From assembly GCA_036346355.1 (NCBI GenBank), contig CM070591.1, positions 35,930,392-35,994,391 on the forward strand: a DNA stretch of 64,000 nucleotides, read 5' to 3'. The notes under the pieces were generated by a model. It searched no databases and was not told where the DNA came from. It was given only the letters and a program-made list of their open reading frames with translations. How positions within the stretch are numbered: the stretch's first letter is position 1; every line of letters begins with the position of its first letter. The DNA is from Rhipidocladum racemiflorum. Its lineage: Eukaryota > Streptophyta > Magnoliopsida > Poales > Poaceae. The translations under genes and the position numbers were made by a program. Shown here in pieces: positions 1 to 10,534 of the stretch.

Positions 1-501
1 ACTTCAAAGAATTTTGATATGCTCAAGAGTAATCAATGGGATCTAAGGACTTGGCTTACTCAAGTAAATTCAAATCAAAACTTGCTCAAAGATAGGCTGT
101 ATGACCTCAATATCAAGGTGAATACTCAAGACACCAAGTTTCATCAGTTTGCTGATTTTTCAGAGCGAATGTTTAAAACCAATGATGACACAATCCATGG
201 TGTAGAACACACTCTTCGAGGCTGTATTGATCACTTTGATACCTCAATAACAACTTTGGTATCAAATCAAGAACAGCTTGGTGACATCATCTTTGATCAG
301 ACAAATCTAATCATTGACTCAGTTCATGATCTTCAAGAAAACTTTCAGAACTGGACAGTTGAGTCTCAGCCAGGAGATCCAGATTATCCAAGTTGGCATG
401 ATCAAGCTATGGTTTCAGCAGCACGCGTATGGCAACCCTACCATACTCACGTGGCTAACACTTTGCACGCGAATGACCTCTTGTCATTCTCACGTGACTA
501 A
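1..501 (+). CDS. Unidentified ORF fragment, open at the left edge
   Basis: The frame is open from base 1, has its first Met at 19 and stops at 499-501. About the first 140 codons are unique sequence; after base 421 the frame runs into the truncated copia LTR, so the natural C-terminus is lost. The protein is hydrophilic, rich in Asn, Gln, Asp and His, with Leu/Ile spacing that suggests a coiled coil. I recognise no domain. It could be a piece of a gag-like or accessory protein of a transposon into which Copia-A or a rearrangement has been joined. No start or promoter can be assigned because the gene continues to the left. Confidence 0.3.
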   Translation, partial: TSKNFDMLKSNQWDLRTWLTQVNSNQNLLKDRLYDLNIKVNTQDTKFHQFADFSERMFKTNDDTIHGVEHTLRGCIDHFDTSITTLVSNQEQLGDIIFDQTNLIIDSVHDLQENFQNWTVESQPGDPDYPSWHDQAMVSAARVWQPYHTHVANTLHANDLLSFSRD

Positions 502-1379
502 CCATTCTTCATGTGCACCATTCTCTTAGCCCAAACGTCCCGCATGACATCCTTGACCACCAAGACCTCAGTTCCTCCTGAACCTAGTCCCGAACCTCAG
601 TTCCTCCATGAACCTAGTTCCGGTCCTGTCATCGACCACATTCGTCTTCGAGCAATACCTGCACATGAACAAATCACAAAACGATTCCGAGCACAAGTCC
701 ACGACTTGACTCAATGTCAATCCATGCAACTACTCACATGAGCATTGCATAAAGTCCACTTCAAAACACACATCATGAAATCATCACAAATTTCATAATC
801 TCAAGGTCAAACCATTTCAATTCTTGCAAAACATCCAAACTGAGCAAAACACGTTCACAACGGACAAGAAATAAAAACCCTAGAAAAAGTCCATTCACAA
901 CGGACAAGAAATCTCTGTCCGGCGTACATGTGAAACTCTCAGTTCCAAGAAGAAAACATTCCGGTGAAAACACGTTCACAACGGACCTAAAAACTTTGTC
1001 CGTTGTACATGCGAAATCAATCCTCAAAAAGCCGTTCACGACAGACCCAAAAACTTTGTCCGTCGTACATGCGAAACTTACTGGATTCTTGGAAAATAGG
1101 GTTTGGCTCATGCGCTCAAAAACATGTTCACGACGGACACAAAAACTTTGTCCGTTGTACATAGGAGAAAGAGGTTGTCAAAAAGCATGTTTACAAAGGA
1201 CCAAGAAAGTTTGTCCGTCGTAGATGGGAAATTCTTGTTTTCTTTAGGATTGGTCGGCGCCAAGGCAAAACTTACTGTTTCTTGTCAATTGTCAAAACAC
1301 ATGAACAAACACATTTTGCAAATTCAAATCTAAGTTAATTTTTCAGTTCAAAGCCAATTTTTCAGCACATGATTTCACA
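421..1379 (-). repeat. Copia-A 3' LTR, truncated
   Basis: It matches the right-hand LTR from about 8640 to 9596 with scattered substitutions and ends in the same ...TTCACA. Roughly 770 bp of the outer part (the 7821-8590 equivalent) is missing, and unrelated ORF sequence takes its place at 1-420. One copy of a roughly 50 bp repeat containing CACGTG is also missing relative to the right LTR. The hairpin array of the right LTR is present at about 897-1225. Confidence 0.8.
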
Positions 1380-1390
1380 ATCTCCCCCTT
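1380..1390 (-). promoter_or_regulatory. Polypurine tract of Copia-A
   Basis: On the minus strand this reads AAGGGGGAGAT directly before the 3' LTR, the expected plus-strand priming site for reverse transcription. It fixes the inner LTR border at 1379. Confidence 0.75.
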
Positions 1391-2702
1391 GATGAAAACA
1401 TTGGCAACACCACTTAGAATTGAACATTTGGCATTCACTTTACAAAAGATTTTGAAATCCAAAGGATCAAGGACCAAAAAGAGAAAACATAGAATTCCCC
1501 TTTTGACCAAAATGCAAAACAAAATCTCCCCCTGAGAAGGAAAATGTGTGTGAATGTGCAATGTGCCCAAAAATTTCAAAATTCTCCAAACTTCTCCCAA
1601 AATACTCAAATTTCCAAAAACAACTCCCCCTTTTTCTTCTCCCCCTTTTTCTTAAACTTTTCAATGATTCTCAAATTTCTCCCCCTTTGACAATGGATTC
1701 ATCAAGAATAAAAGAGAGAACAGGTTCAAAATTTTTCCTGTAGCAAAGATTTCACAAGGAGAAACAAGGGAGTGCCAAGATAGGAAAAGATGAGCTCATT
1801 CGATCATATAACCTTATATATCACATAATATGCAAAATACATGATCTTGATGTGATTTTAACAAGTTAGGGAATGACATGCATCTCAACCTCAATTTAGT
1901 CAACTATAGCCAAGTACTAAGCAAGATCTTAGCAGAAAAAGCAAAGCTTTAAAAATTGAAGCAACTAACAACTTAGGGCGAGCAAGTAGTTTCAACTCCA
2001 ATCTAGTAGACCAATTTAATCTTTAAACAATAAGTTGCATGTGGCATGCTTGAAGCATACTTCTTTTTTTTTAGGAGTGGCATGCTTGAAGCATACATCT
2101 TATCTTTGAGGGAATGGCATGCTTGAAGCATACATCTTATCTTTTTAGGGAAAGCAAGCCTGAAGCACATAACTTGAGGTTTTTTGCTTTTAACAACCCT
2201 TTTTATTGATTCCCTTTTCTTTTCATTTTTCTTTGATTATAAACATGCAAAAGTGATTAAAAGGTCTTATGAAGGAGTAAAGTTGAAACACACTTGCTTC
2301 ATAGCCCAAATTTGTCAAGAGGATTCAATATCAAGCCTAGAAGAGTAAGATATCACAGAGTATTTAGCTATAGGCAATCAGATCAGGGAATTCCGCAATG
2401 TCATTCTTAGTTCAAGTGAGACAATTTAGATTATCATATATTAGCTCAATTATATAGTATATAAAGAAATATGATAAAGTGAGCTCATAAGTGAAAGAAC
2501 TTGGCAAAGAAACTCCCCCTCAAAACAATCCCATTGGATGAACAATTCCAAGTTCTCCCCGAATAAAAGCAAAACGAGAAGAAGACAAAGGTTTTGTGAA
2601 AATGTCTGCCAATTGATGTTCAGTATCCACATGATGAAGCACAATGTTGCCTTTTTCAACATGATCTCTAAGAAAGTGAAATCGATGTCAATGTGTTTTG
2701 TT
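1391..2702 (-). other. Non-coding spacer between Copia-A pol and 3' LTR
   Basis: This 1.3 kb stretch has no convincing ORF and no env-like gene. It is AT-rich and holds further polypurine-like motifs (CTCCCC-type on the plus strand) at about 1525-1533, 1624-1650, 1678-1689 and 2511-2520, plus a short tandem repeat at 2041-2168. Several polypurine tracts in this position are a known trait of Sireviruses; assigning these to that trait is inference. Confidence 0.6.
2041..2168. repeat. Tandem repeat, about 36 bp unit, 3.5 copies
   Basis: The core GGCATGCTTGAAGCATAC recurs at 2043, 2079 and 2116, with a diverged partial copy near 2152. Each core is an imperfect inverted repeat (GCATGCTT / AAGCATAC), so each unit could form a small hairpin. 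It lies in the non-coding spacer upstream of the 3' LTR. Confidence 0.75.
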
Positions 2703-4263
2703 CTAGAGTGTTGCACGGGTTCTTAGCAATGCAAATTGCACTAGTGTTATCACACAAAGAGGAACACTATCCAAATTAACCCCATAATCTTTTAGTGTAG
2801 CTACTATCCAAAGAATTTGAGAACAACAACTAGCAGCTGACCACATATTCAGATTCAGTGATTGATTGTGCAAAGAAGATTGCTTTCTAGATGACCATGC
2901 AATGAGAGAATTTCCCAAGAAGTGACATGAACCAGAAGTGCTTTTCCTATCAATTCTACATCCTCCAAAATCAGCATCAGAAAAAGATCTCAAACTAATG
3001 CATGAGGAAGCGAAAGCCAAATGCCAAAATCTTGAGTTCCATGAAGATACCTGAAAATCCTTTTGTGACTTTGTCGATGTGAAGCACGTGGGGAAGCTTG
3101 AAAACGAGCACACAAGCATATGACAAATTGTATATCCGGCCTTGATGCGTTGAGGTACAAAAGTGAACCTATCATGCTTCTATATTCCTTTTGATCAACC
3201 TTGCTCACCATCTTCATCGGGGTCAAGTGCGCAAGTGCTCTCCATGGGTGTCATGATCGGCTTGCTGTTTTCCATTCCAAAGCGATGTAGCAAGTCTTTC
3301 GTGTATTTGCTTTGATGTACAAAAGTACCATCCTTCGTTTGCTTGATTTGAAATCCCAAAAAGTATGTCAACTCACCCATCATACTCATCTCAAACTCCT
3401 TCCTCATTGTTTCTGAAAACTCAGACACTAAAACATGAGATGAACCACCAAAGATAATATCATCAACATAAATCTGAACGAATAGTTGATCATTGCCTTG
3501 CTTGAGTAAAAAGAGAGTTTTGTCAACCTTTCCCATTAAAAAGCCTTTTTCAAGTAAAAAGGTTTTTAGCAGAACACATGATTTGGAAACTTTGGATTTT
3601 CAAAACCAGGTGGTTGCTTGACATAAACCTCCTCATTTATGTAGCCATTCAGAAAAGCACTTTTCACATCCATTTGATACAATTTGAAACCTTTGGATGC
3701 AGCAAAAGCTAAAAGGATTCTAATGGCTTCAATTCTAGCAACAGGAGCAAAGGTTTCATCAAAATCTAAGCCTTCAATTTGAGTGTAACCTTGAGCAACC
3801 AATCTAGCCTTGTTTCTAACAACAACACCATCCTCACTTTGTTTATTTTTGAAAACCCATCTAGTTCCAATAACATTAAAATCTGGAGGAGATGAGACAA
3901 GTTTCCAAACTTTATTTGTTCAAAATTCTCTATTTCTTCATGCATGGCATTGATCCAAGATTCGTCAGATAATGCATGAGATATATCTTTGGGTTCAAAA
4001 GAAGCAACTAAAGCGGAATGAGCATGAGTGTCAGAATGAATAAACCTGGATCGAGTGACTCTCTCATTTAGGTCTCCAATCATTTGTTCAGATGGATGCA
4101 TTTTTTGAATGTACAAGGGAGCATTGGCTTTTGAGACTTCTCCTTCTCCTTCTTCATTTTCAGCATGTACAGATGATGTTGTAGCTTGAGGATGGTTAGC
4201 TGTAGGTGATGTAGTAGTAGGTGCCAAAGGTGCTACATCTTGTTGTGCATTAGGAAGAGTCAA
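2703..4263 (-). pseudogene. Copia-A reverse transcriptase and RNase H, frameshifted
   Basis: Read on the minus strand, the copia reverse transcriptase begins near 4000 (DESWINAMHEEI), continues with DETFAPVARIEAIRILLAF and MDVKSAFLNG near 3660-3760, and reaches the catalytic YVDDII at 3455-3470. The thumb region and RNase H follow, with SDADFGGCRIDRKSTSGSCH near 2930-2990. The frame is lost near 3550, 3200 and 2990-3120, and the RNase H C-terminus is degraded. The family copies RNA into DNA and removes the RNA strand in the virus-like particle; this copy cannot make an intact enzyme. Confidence 0.8.
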
Positions 4264-4399
4264 GACCTCATCTTCAACATCATCATCATCTTCAAAGATT
4301 TTCTCCCCACGAATGTATGCTTTGTACCTGCATCACTTGGACTAGTGCCTGGACTAGCCTCATCAAAAGTAACTTCACAAGTTTCCACAATTTTGTTAG

Positions 4400-5345
4400 T
4401 CTCCAAAACAAGCACCACGATAGCCACAGTATGAGCAGGATATCCAAGAAAAATGCCATCAGTTGATCTAGCTTCAAATTTATCAAGATTTCCAGATTTC
4501 AAGACAAAACATTTGCATCCAAAAACTCAAAAGTGAGAAATGAAGGTCTATGTCCAAACCGAAGCTCATATGGAGTCTTACCCAATTTTGATCTCAAAAA
4601 CACACGGTTTGAAACATAACAAGCGATTGAAATAGCTTCAGCCCAAAAATTTCTAGGAGAGAGATGTTCATCTAACATGGTTCTAGCCATCTCAACTAAC
4701 GTTCGCTTTTTCTTTCGACTACACCATTTTGTTGAGGCACTCTAGGAGATGAAAATTGATGATCAATTCCTTTTTCAAAGACAAAAGAGATCAAAGGAAG
4801 CATTTTTGAATTCAGTTCCATTATCACTTCTAATAGCTTTGAGAGCTCCTGGAATGTCAACAGAAAGCCTAAGAACAAGACTTCTAAAATGACTAAAAGC
4901 CTCATCCTTAGATGCCATAAAATACACCCAAGAGTATCTAGAAAAATCATCAACAATCACAAGCACATACCGTTTACCTCCAAAGGATTGAACTCGAGAT
5001 GGTCCAACTGTATCAAGATGTAGAAGCTGTCCTGGAGCGTTTGTCATCATCATGGTAAGAGGTGGATGTGAACCTGCAATCATCTTACCATGTCTACAAG
5101 AAGAACATACTAGATTGCTATCACCCTTAAGCTTAGGCGAGGCCACGTATAAGCTCTAAACCACTTACACGAGTTAGATGATCAAAACCAACATGACCAA
5201 GTCTACGATGCCAAAAGAATAAATCTTTAGAAACATTGGCAATTAGACACCTATGCTTAGAAGAAGGTGATGCATCAAAATCAGCTTTAAAGACTCTTCC
5301 AAAACGAGAAATTTTGAACACAAGATCACCTGAAGCATCTAGCAC
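4400..5345 (-). pseudogene. Copia-A integrase with GAG-pre-integrase region, frameshifted
   Basis: The pre-integrase motif FWHRRLGHVGFDHLTRV lies near 5150-5215 and the zinc-binding CSSCRHGK near 5090-5115. The core motifs follow: LHLDTVGPS (first Asp, near 5020), DNGTEFKN (second Asp, near 4820) and PQQNGVVERK (Glu, near 4710). A C-terminal YELRFGHRPSFLTFE segment lies near 4510-4580. Reading frames change near 5140, 4800 and 4500-4700. The catalytic residues are still encoded but in different frames. Integrase joins the cDNA to the target DNA. Confidence 0.8.
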
Positions 5346-5463
5346 TTTGCATTCATTTTCTTAAAGCTTATCTCAAGATCTTCATCAAGCATTTGAGAGG
5401 CAGAAAGCAAGTTATATTTCAAATTTTCAACAAGAGCCACATCCTTGAACATAAACTTGTCAC

Positions 5464-5894
5464 TTACCTTTCTGTACCTTTTGCCACAACAAAAGAGGAA
5501 GAAGCATCTCCAAAAGTAACACTTTCAAAGACGAGATGCACGAGTGAGGAGGAGAACCAATTCTTATCACCGGACATGTGGCGTGAGCATCCGGAATCCA
5601 CTAGCCATATGTTCTCCTTCCTCGCGAGAAGCCTACATAGCAACAAAACATGTCGAGGTCTCGATCTTGGGGTTAGGAATGAGATTTTTGGGAATCCAAA
5701 GATCGAGACACACGACGCTGTGATAGGCACAACACGAGAATTTTTATGCACAAAATCAGCTTTTCCTTTTCTCATGTTTATAGGAACAGAAGGTGTTTTC
5801 AACACTCTAGGCGCATAGTGAGAAGCAAAGTGTGCTTTTCTGAAGTTAGACCTAGCCTTAGTCATTTCTTTCCTTTGCTGTCTGGCTAGTCTAA
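5464..5894 (-). pseudogene. Copia-A aspartic protease region
   Basis: Downstream of the second gag knuckle, the minus strand encodes WLVDSGCSRHMSGDKNW, the retropepsin active-site loop of copia elements (DSG near 5600-5608), followed by SVTFGDASS. The frame stays open through this segment but the junction to integrase at 5345-5464 is broken. Protease would cleave the gag-pol polyprotein. Confidence 0.75.
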
Positions 5895-7768
5895 AGCAAA
5901 AATCTACTAGATGTCCATCTCTACCACAATGAGTGCAAGTGTACTTAGCATGAAGTTTGTCCAGCAGATTTAAAAGCAATCTTTTTAGGCTCATTAAGAA
6001 TCTCAATTTTGCAAGGAGCATTAACAACAGTGCGAGGTTTAGTTTCAAATGAAGCATGAAGATCAAAGCCTAAACCTCTCTTGTTTGAGCTAACCTTAGA
6101 TTGATCCAAAATCATGTTCAATTTTTTCTTGCCATTAGTGAATCGTTCCAAAGAGTTTTGCAGGTAATCAACTTTCTTGGCAAGAGTTAAACAATTATTG
6201 CAAAGATTATCAACCTTCTCTTTCTGTTTACGACAAGTAGAGCATGAAAGAACCTCATGTGTAAGCAGATTATCAGTCAATTGAGAAATCCTAGTATTTG
6301 CATCTTTCAATTTTAATTCAAGAGTTGAGCATTTAAAACAAGAAGTTGAACCATGCAAATCATCAGTGGAACAGCTAGCATGTTTAACATGTTTCTCATT
6401 TTTCTCATTTAGATGCAACAAAAGAGCATGTTCTTTCCTAAGCAAGGTGAGCTCATTGTAAATTAAGTCACATGATTTGCAAGTATCATCACTAGGAATC
6501 AAAGTCTTAAGTCTAGCAATTTCAGCATTCAATGATTCAATAATGAAATCATGTTTCTTAATCTTCTTATCACGTTTGTCAAGCAATTTTCCAAGACGAG
6601 CAACAGCAATAGCTAATTCATCATAAGAGGGATCTACCTCATTGAAGTCGCTGTCGTGGTCGTCCTCGGTGAAGCTATCCTTGCTGCTTGCCATGAGACA
6701 CAATCCTATCAAATCATGCTTGCTTGGAGTTGCATCATCTTCGCTGCTCTCCGAGTCCACATCGCTCAAATTGACTTGTTCAAGAGCGGAAAGAACTCGG
6801 TGAACCACCTTGCGGTTGATGAAGCTCTTCTTCTTCCTATCATTTGACGAGAACCTTTTCTTCTCATTCCTTACATCGTTGTCCTTCTCCTCCTTTGATG
6901 TTTTTCCTGCAAGCTTAGGACAATTTGTGCGAATATGGTTGAGGTCACCACACTCATAGCATCTTGGAGGACCACCTCTCTTTCTCATTCTCACATTCTG
7001 CAAAGCTTTGTTAAAGCGAGAAGAGAGTAGTGCTAGATCTTCTTCAGGAAACTCTTCAAGTTGCTCATCTGTTAAAGAAGACATGGAAGACAAGGCAAAG
7101 CTAGAAGAAGAATTTGCATTTGACATGTTAGGGTTAGAGATCAAAGCAATTGATTTAATGTTACCCTTCTGGCAAGAACATCCAACTCATGAGTTTTCAA
7201 CTTAGAGTAAAGAACATCTAATGTGAGTGTGCTCATGGTAGTAGATTCTTGTATAGATGTTACTTTCATCTCCCACACCGACATGTCCAAAGCACTAAGC
7301 AATTGTCGAGCATTTTCAGCATCGGTGTAGCTAACTCCAACAGCACGTAGATTGCTAAGGATTTTATTGAAGCGTGCAAAAAGTCATCTACAGATTCACT
7401 AGGTTTCATCTCAAAACGCATGTATTCTTTTTGTAAATATCTTGGCGAACCTCTTTGACAGTGTTAGAACCCTCATGGTAATCACAAAGAGATTTCCATA
7501 CCTCATATCTTGGATCGAAGATGAACCACACGATCAAAGTCGCTGCGTCCTAAGCCTTGGATGATCAAGTTGCGCGCCTTGCTATTTGCTTCAACATGTG
7601 TGCGATTGGTGTCGTTGGCGTTGTGCGTTTGCGAGGGACTTCATATGGCTTGTAGACCTTCTCCCAAATTGTGAAGCCCTGTGCTTGGATGAACGCCTCC
7701 ATCTTGGCCTTCCAAAACTGAAAATCAACACCATCGAACACACATGGTTTTGTCGAATAACGATCCAT
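5895..7768 (-). pseudogene. Copia-A gag, two CCHC knuckles, N-terminal half frameshifted
   Basis: The ATG at 7766-7768 is 38 bp downstream of the primer site and starts MDRYSTKPCVFDGVDFQFW, a typical copia gag N-terminus. The UBN2-like middle part, about 7145-7590, has lost its frame. A long open frame then runs from 7144 to about 5945. It carries a CCHC knuckle CYECGDLNHIRTNC at about 6921-6962, an acidic linker, a coiled-coil and Cys-rich section, and a second knuckle CTHCGRDGHLVDFC at 5895-5940. Gag forms the particle and binds RNA. The large size with two knuckles fits Sireviruses. Confidence 0.8.
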
Positions 7769-7806
7769 TGATCTAATCTCCGGTTAAGATAGATTAGAGA
7801 AACCTT

Positions 7807-7818
7807 GCTCTGATACCA
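7807..7818 (-). promoter_or_regulatory. Primer binding site, initiator Met-tRNA type
   Basis: The minus strand reads TGGTATCAGAGC, complementary to the 3' end of plant initiator methionine tRNA, two bases inside the 5' LTR border. It sets the orientation of the element and the LTR start at 7821. Confidence 0.9.
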
Positions 7819-8590
7819 CTTGTAGGATCGAAGTATACGAATATAGCAATCAGAGGGGGGGTGAATGATTGTGCGGAAGCTAAAACCAAATTCTTGATCT
7901 ACTAAAAGTTCACCCCAAAACAGAACCAAATAATTGCCTCGTTTTCGACAAAAACAGAATGACAGAGGTTCGGTAAAACGCGAATTCCCGGAGATCCAAC
8001 CGTCGGAACGATCTGAAATTTGGACACAAGAAACTAGATTCCAATACGAATAAAACCCAAAAAGAATCAGCTCGATCGGACTTACGGATCAAAAGTTATG
8101 AGCTTCGCAAGCTTGCTGTTTCAGAACTTGACGAGAATCAATCTAATCAAAACTTCAAGATTAAACAAGATCTTCAAAAGATTAATCAACTAGACTTTGA
8201 GAAACTCTAAATCAATACCCTAGAACGGTTTTTGATGGATCAAATCAAGATGAAACTCAACGATCAAAAAACCAATCTAGATTTAGAACAAGCATGCAAA
8301 CAAGAACCAAAACAGAAAACACTGTAGCGACGTGGTTACTGTAGCACGCAAAAATCTTGGAAGAATTGATCTTTATTTCTTGTCTAAAATACTCTCATCA
8401 AAAGAGTACAAACCCTAAAACCAAGCTCAAGGCTTGATGCGCTCAGCTCTACTTGGTGCCTTTCAACAGGAGACCCCCCACCTATTTAAAGCACCAACCC
8501 ACAAAGAGTTCTGAATACGATTCCTATTCCCTAGAAGGAATCCGTATCCAACACAACTCTACTTGGCCCAACCTGGCCGAGTACAACTCT

Positions 8591-8715
8591 TGCACGCGTA
8601 TGGTAACCCTTCCATACTCACGTGACTAACACTTTGCACGCGTATGGCCACCTGCCATACTCACGTGACTAACACTTTGCACACGAATGACCTCCTGCCA
8701 TTCTCACGTGACTAA
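8591..8715. repeat. LTR tandem repeat with CACGTG palindromes
   Basis: Three successive copies share the pattern TTGCACGCG(T/A)ATG...CACGTGACTAACA, about 50 bp apart. Each holds the G-box CACGTG, a binding site for plant bZIP and bHLH factors. The truncated left LTR holds only two diverged copies at about 421-500. A role in U3 transcription control is plausible but inferred. Confidence 0.65.
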
Positions 8716-9110
8716 CCATTCTTCATGTGCACCATTCTCTTAGCCCGAACGTCCCGCATGACATCCTTAACCACCAAGACCTCAGTTCCTCCTGAACCTA
8801 GTCCCGAACCTCAGTTCCTCCATGAACCTAGTTTCGGTCCCGTCATCGACCACATTCGTCTTCGAGCAATACCTGCACATGAACAAATCACAAAACGATT
8901 CCGAGCACAAGTCCACGACTTGACTCAATGTCAATCCATGCAACTACTCACATGAGCATTGCATAAAGTCCACTTCAAAACACACATCATGAAATCATCA
9001 CAAATTTCATAATCTCAAGGTCAAACCATTTCAATTCTTGCAAAACATCCAAATTGAGCAAAACACGTTCACAACGGACAAGAAATAAAAACCCTAGAAA
9101 AAGTCCATTC

Positions 9111-9437
9111 ACAACGGACAAGAAATCTCTGTCCGGCGTACATGTGAAACTCTCAGTTCCAAGAAGAAAACATTCCGGTGAAAACACGTTCACAACGGAC
9201 CTAAAAACTTTGTCCGTTGTACATGCGAAATCAATCCTCAAAAAGCCGTTCACGATGCACCCAAAAACTTTGTCCGTCAGACATGCGAAACTCTTTGGAT
9301 TCTTGGAAAATAGGGTTTGGCTCATGCGCTCAAAAACATGTTCACGACGGACACAAAAACTTTGTCCGTTGTACATAGGAGAAAGAGGTTGTCAAAAAGC
9401 ATGTTTACAAAGGACCAAGAAAGTTTGTCCGTCGTAG
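9111..9437. repeat. Array of short hairpins in the Copia-A LTR
   Basis: Five imperfect inverted repeats with arms like ACAACGGAC / GTCCGTTGT and a loop of about 10 bp (AAAAACTTT-like) occur at about 9111-9140, 9191-9221, 9251-9280, 9342-9373 and 9405-9437. The same array is in the left LTR at about 897-1225. The third copy is changed at several positions in the right LTR compared with the left. Confidence 0.75.
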
Positions 9438-9865
9438 ATGGGAAACTTCTTGCTTTTCTTTAGGATTGGTCCGGCGCCAAGGCAAAACTTACTGTTTCTT
9501 GTCAATTGTCAAAACACATGAACAAACACATTTTGCAAATTCAAATCTAAGTTAATTTTTCAGTTCAAAGCCAATTTTTCAGCACATGATTTCACAACCT
9601 CTTTGCCTACTTTTCGGAAAAACACTTGAACACGTCGATCACTGCTCGGATGGCCCCCTCGGACCCGAGAACAGTGATCCCGACGCGCTTCACCAGAAAA
9701 GCACACCTGAAAAGATAGCGAAAAGCACACACAAAACCCCTGAAGAATCCGAACACCTTTATTTCTTCCGATTCGACAGCATTTACATTCTTTAGAAACG
9801 TAAAGTCTAAAACCGAAAAAGTTTATCTTATTCTAGGGCCCTCCTCGCCTCGGTGATCTCCGGAC

Positions 9866-10462
9866 TTATCGTCCCTCTCCAAGCGCGGCTTCAGCTTCCC
9901 GCACAATTTTTGCCGCAAAACGCAGCAGAAACTGGTCGAATCGCCGAAACCCGCGACGGGAGAGCCCCGATCTGCCCGGGTGCGACGACAAGAGCCGGAA
10001 GCCCCCGCGCCCCCCTGTGTGACCTCTATGGTTCCCGAGGGAACTCGGGGCTCGCCACAGAAGGGTCCACCGACGGAGAGGTGTACGGCAGCGTGATTGG
10101 GGCGACCGGCAGCGCATTCATTAGCACGGGCCTGGATGTCACGGTGGACTCCAGGCTCCCTGAGGGAGAAGGGGCACGGGGGGAACGATGTCCTGTTCCC
10201 CCAATCGCTCGGGCGCTCGCGGCGGCGGTTCCCTCAGCTCGACGACCGCAGCCTGCCGCTCCCGTTCCCGCTCCTCCTCCTCCGCCTCCCGCTCCAGCAG
10301 CTCCCAATCAACCCCGTCGTCCGACGGGGCCGCCACTACAAAGCGACCGGCTCGTCGCTCCAACTCCTCGTCCTCCGCCTCTTGTTCAAAGGCGTCCCAG
10401 TCGATCTCGTCGATGGGTGGGCTCTCGACCTTGGAGCGAGGTTGAGAGGGCGAGGCAGCCAT
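9866..10462 (-). CDS. Tat-A second antisense ORF, function unknown
   Basis: An ATG at 10460-10462 lies about 60 bp downstream of a minus-strand TATA box (10523-10534). The first 107 codons are very acidic and Glu/Arg-rich (DEIDWDAFEQEAEDEELERR, then a similar DDGVDWELLEREAEEEERER), an internal duplication. The frame stops at 10139, but another minus frame continues and ends at 9866 with a charged helix (FLLRFAAKIVREAEAALGEG), so an intron or frameshift is likely near 10100-10150. I recognise no family. Its position, downstream of the PF04195-type gene on the same strand, suggests a separate transcription unit carried by the element. A non-coding relic is the alternative. Confidence 0.4.
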
Positions 10463-10522
10463 GAAAACGAGTTAGCAGCAGGCCTCAACGTCGCTGGATG
10501 AAGTCCCAGCGCCCACCGCTCA

Positions 10523-10534
10523 CCTATTTATAGG
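10523..10534 (-). promoter_or_regulatory. TATA box of the second antisense unit
   Basis: The minus strand reads CCTATAAATAGG. It sits about 60 bp before the ATG at 10462, with a GC-rich leader between, which fits a plant RNA polymerase II core promoter pointing left. Confidence 0.55.

Larger units (their letters stand above)
421..9596 (-). mobile_element. Copia-A: Sirevirus-like Ty1/copia retrotransposon, degenerate
   Basis: A minus-strand LTR retrotransposon. From right to left: complete 5' LTR, initiator-Met tRNA primer site, gag with two CCHC knuckles, protease, integrase, reverse transcriptase, RNase H (the copia order), a 1.3 kb non-coding spacer with repeated polypurine tracts, and a truncated 3' LTR. 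The two LTRs differ at only a few sites over the shared part, which suggests a fairly recent insertion, yet the coding region carries many frameshifts. The large two-knuckle gag, the short leader and the several polypurine tracts fit the Sirevirus (Maximus/SIRE) lineage. The right end abuts Tat-A at 9597 (expected target duplication acctc); the left end is broken, so no matching duplication is visible. Confidence 0.85.
7821..9596 (-). repeat. Copia-A 5' LTR, complete (1776 bp)
   Basis: It starts TGTAGGATCG next to the primer site and ends ...TTCACA at 9596, where similarity to the left LTR also stops. It contains two sub-arrays: three roughly 50 bp repeats carrying CACGTG at about 8591-8715, and a series of five short inverted repeats at about 9111-9437. 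The next bases acctc (9597-9601) are the expected target duplication, with its left partner lost. Confidence 0.85.

Noticed and set aside
773..1162. Minus-strand 129-codon ORF in the Copia-A LTRs (also 8987-9376)
   Set aside because: It is open by chance across the hairpin array; the repeated FACTTDKVF peptide is a translation of the repeats.
10188..10445. Ser-rich plus-strand ORF at 10188-10445
   Set aside because: It is the complement of the Glu/Arg-rich antisense ORF, which has the TATA box and start codon.
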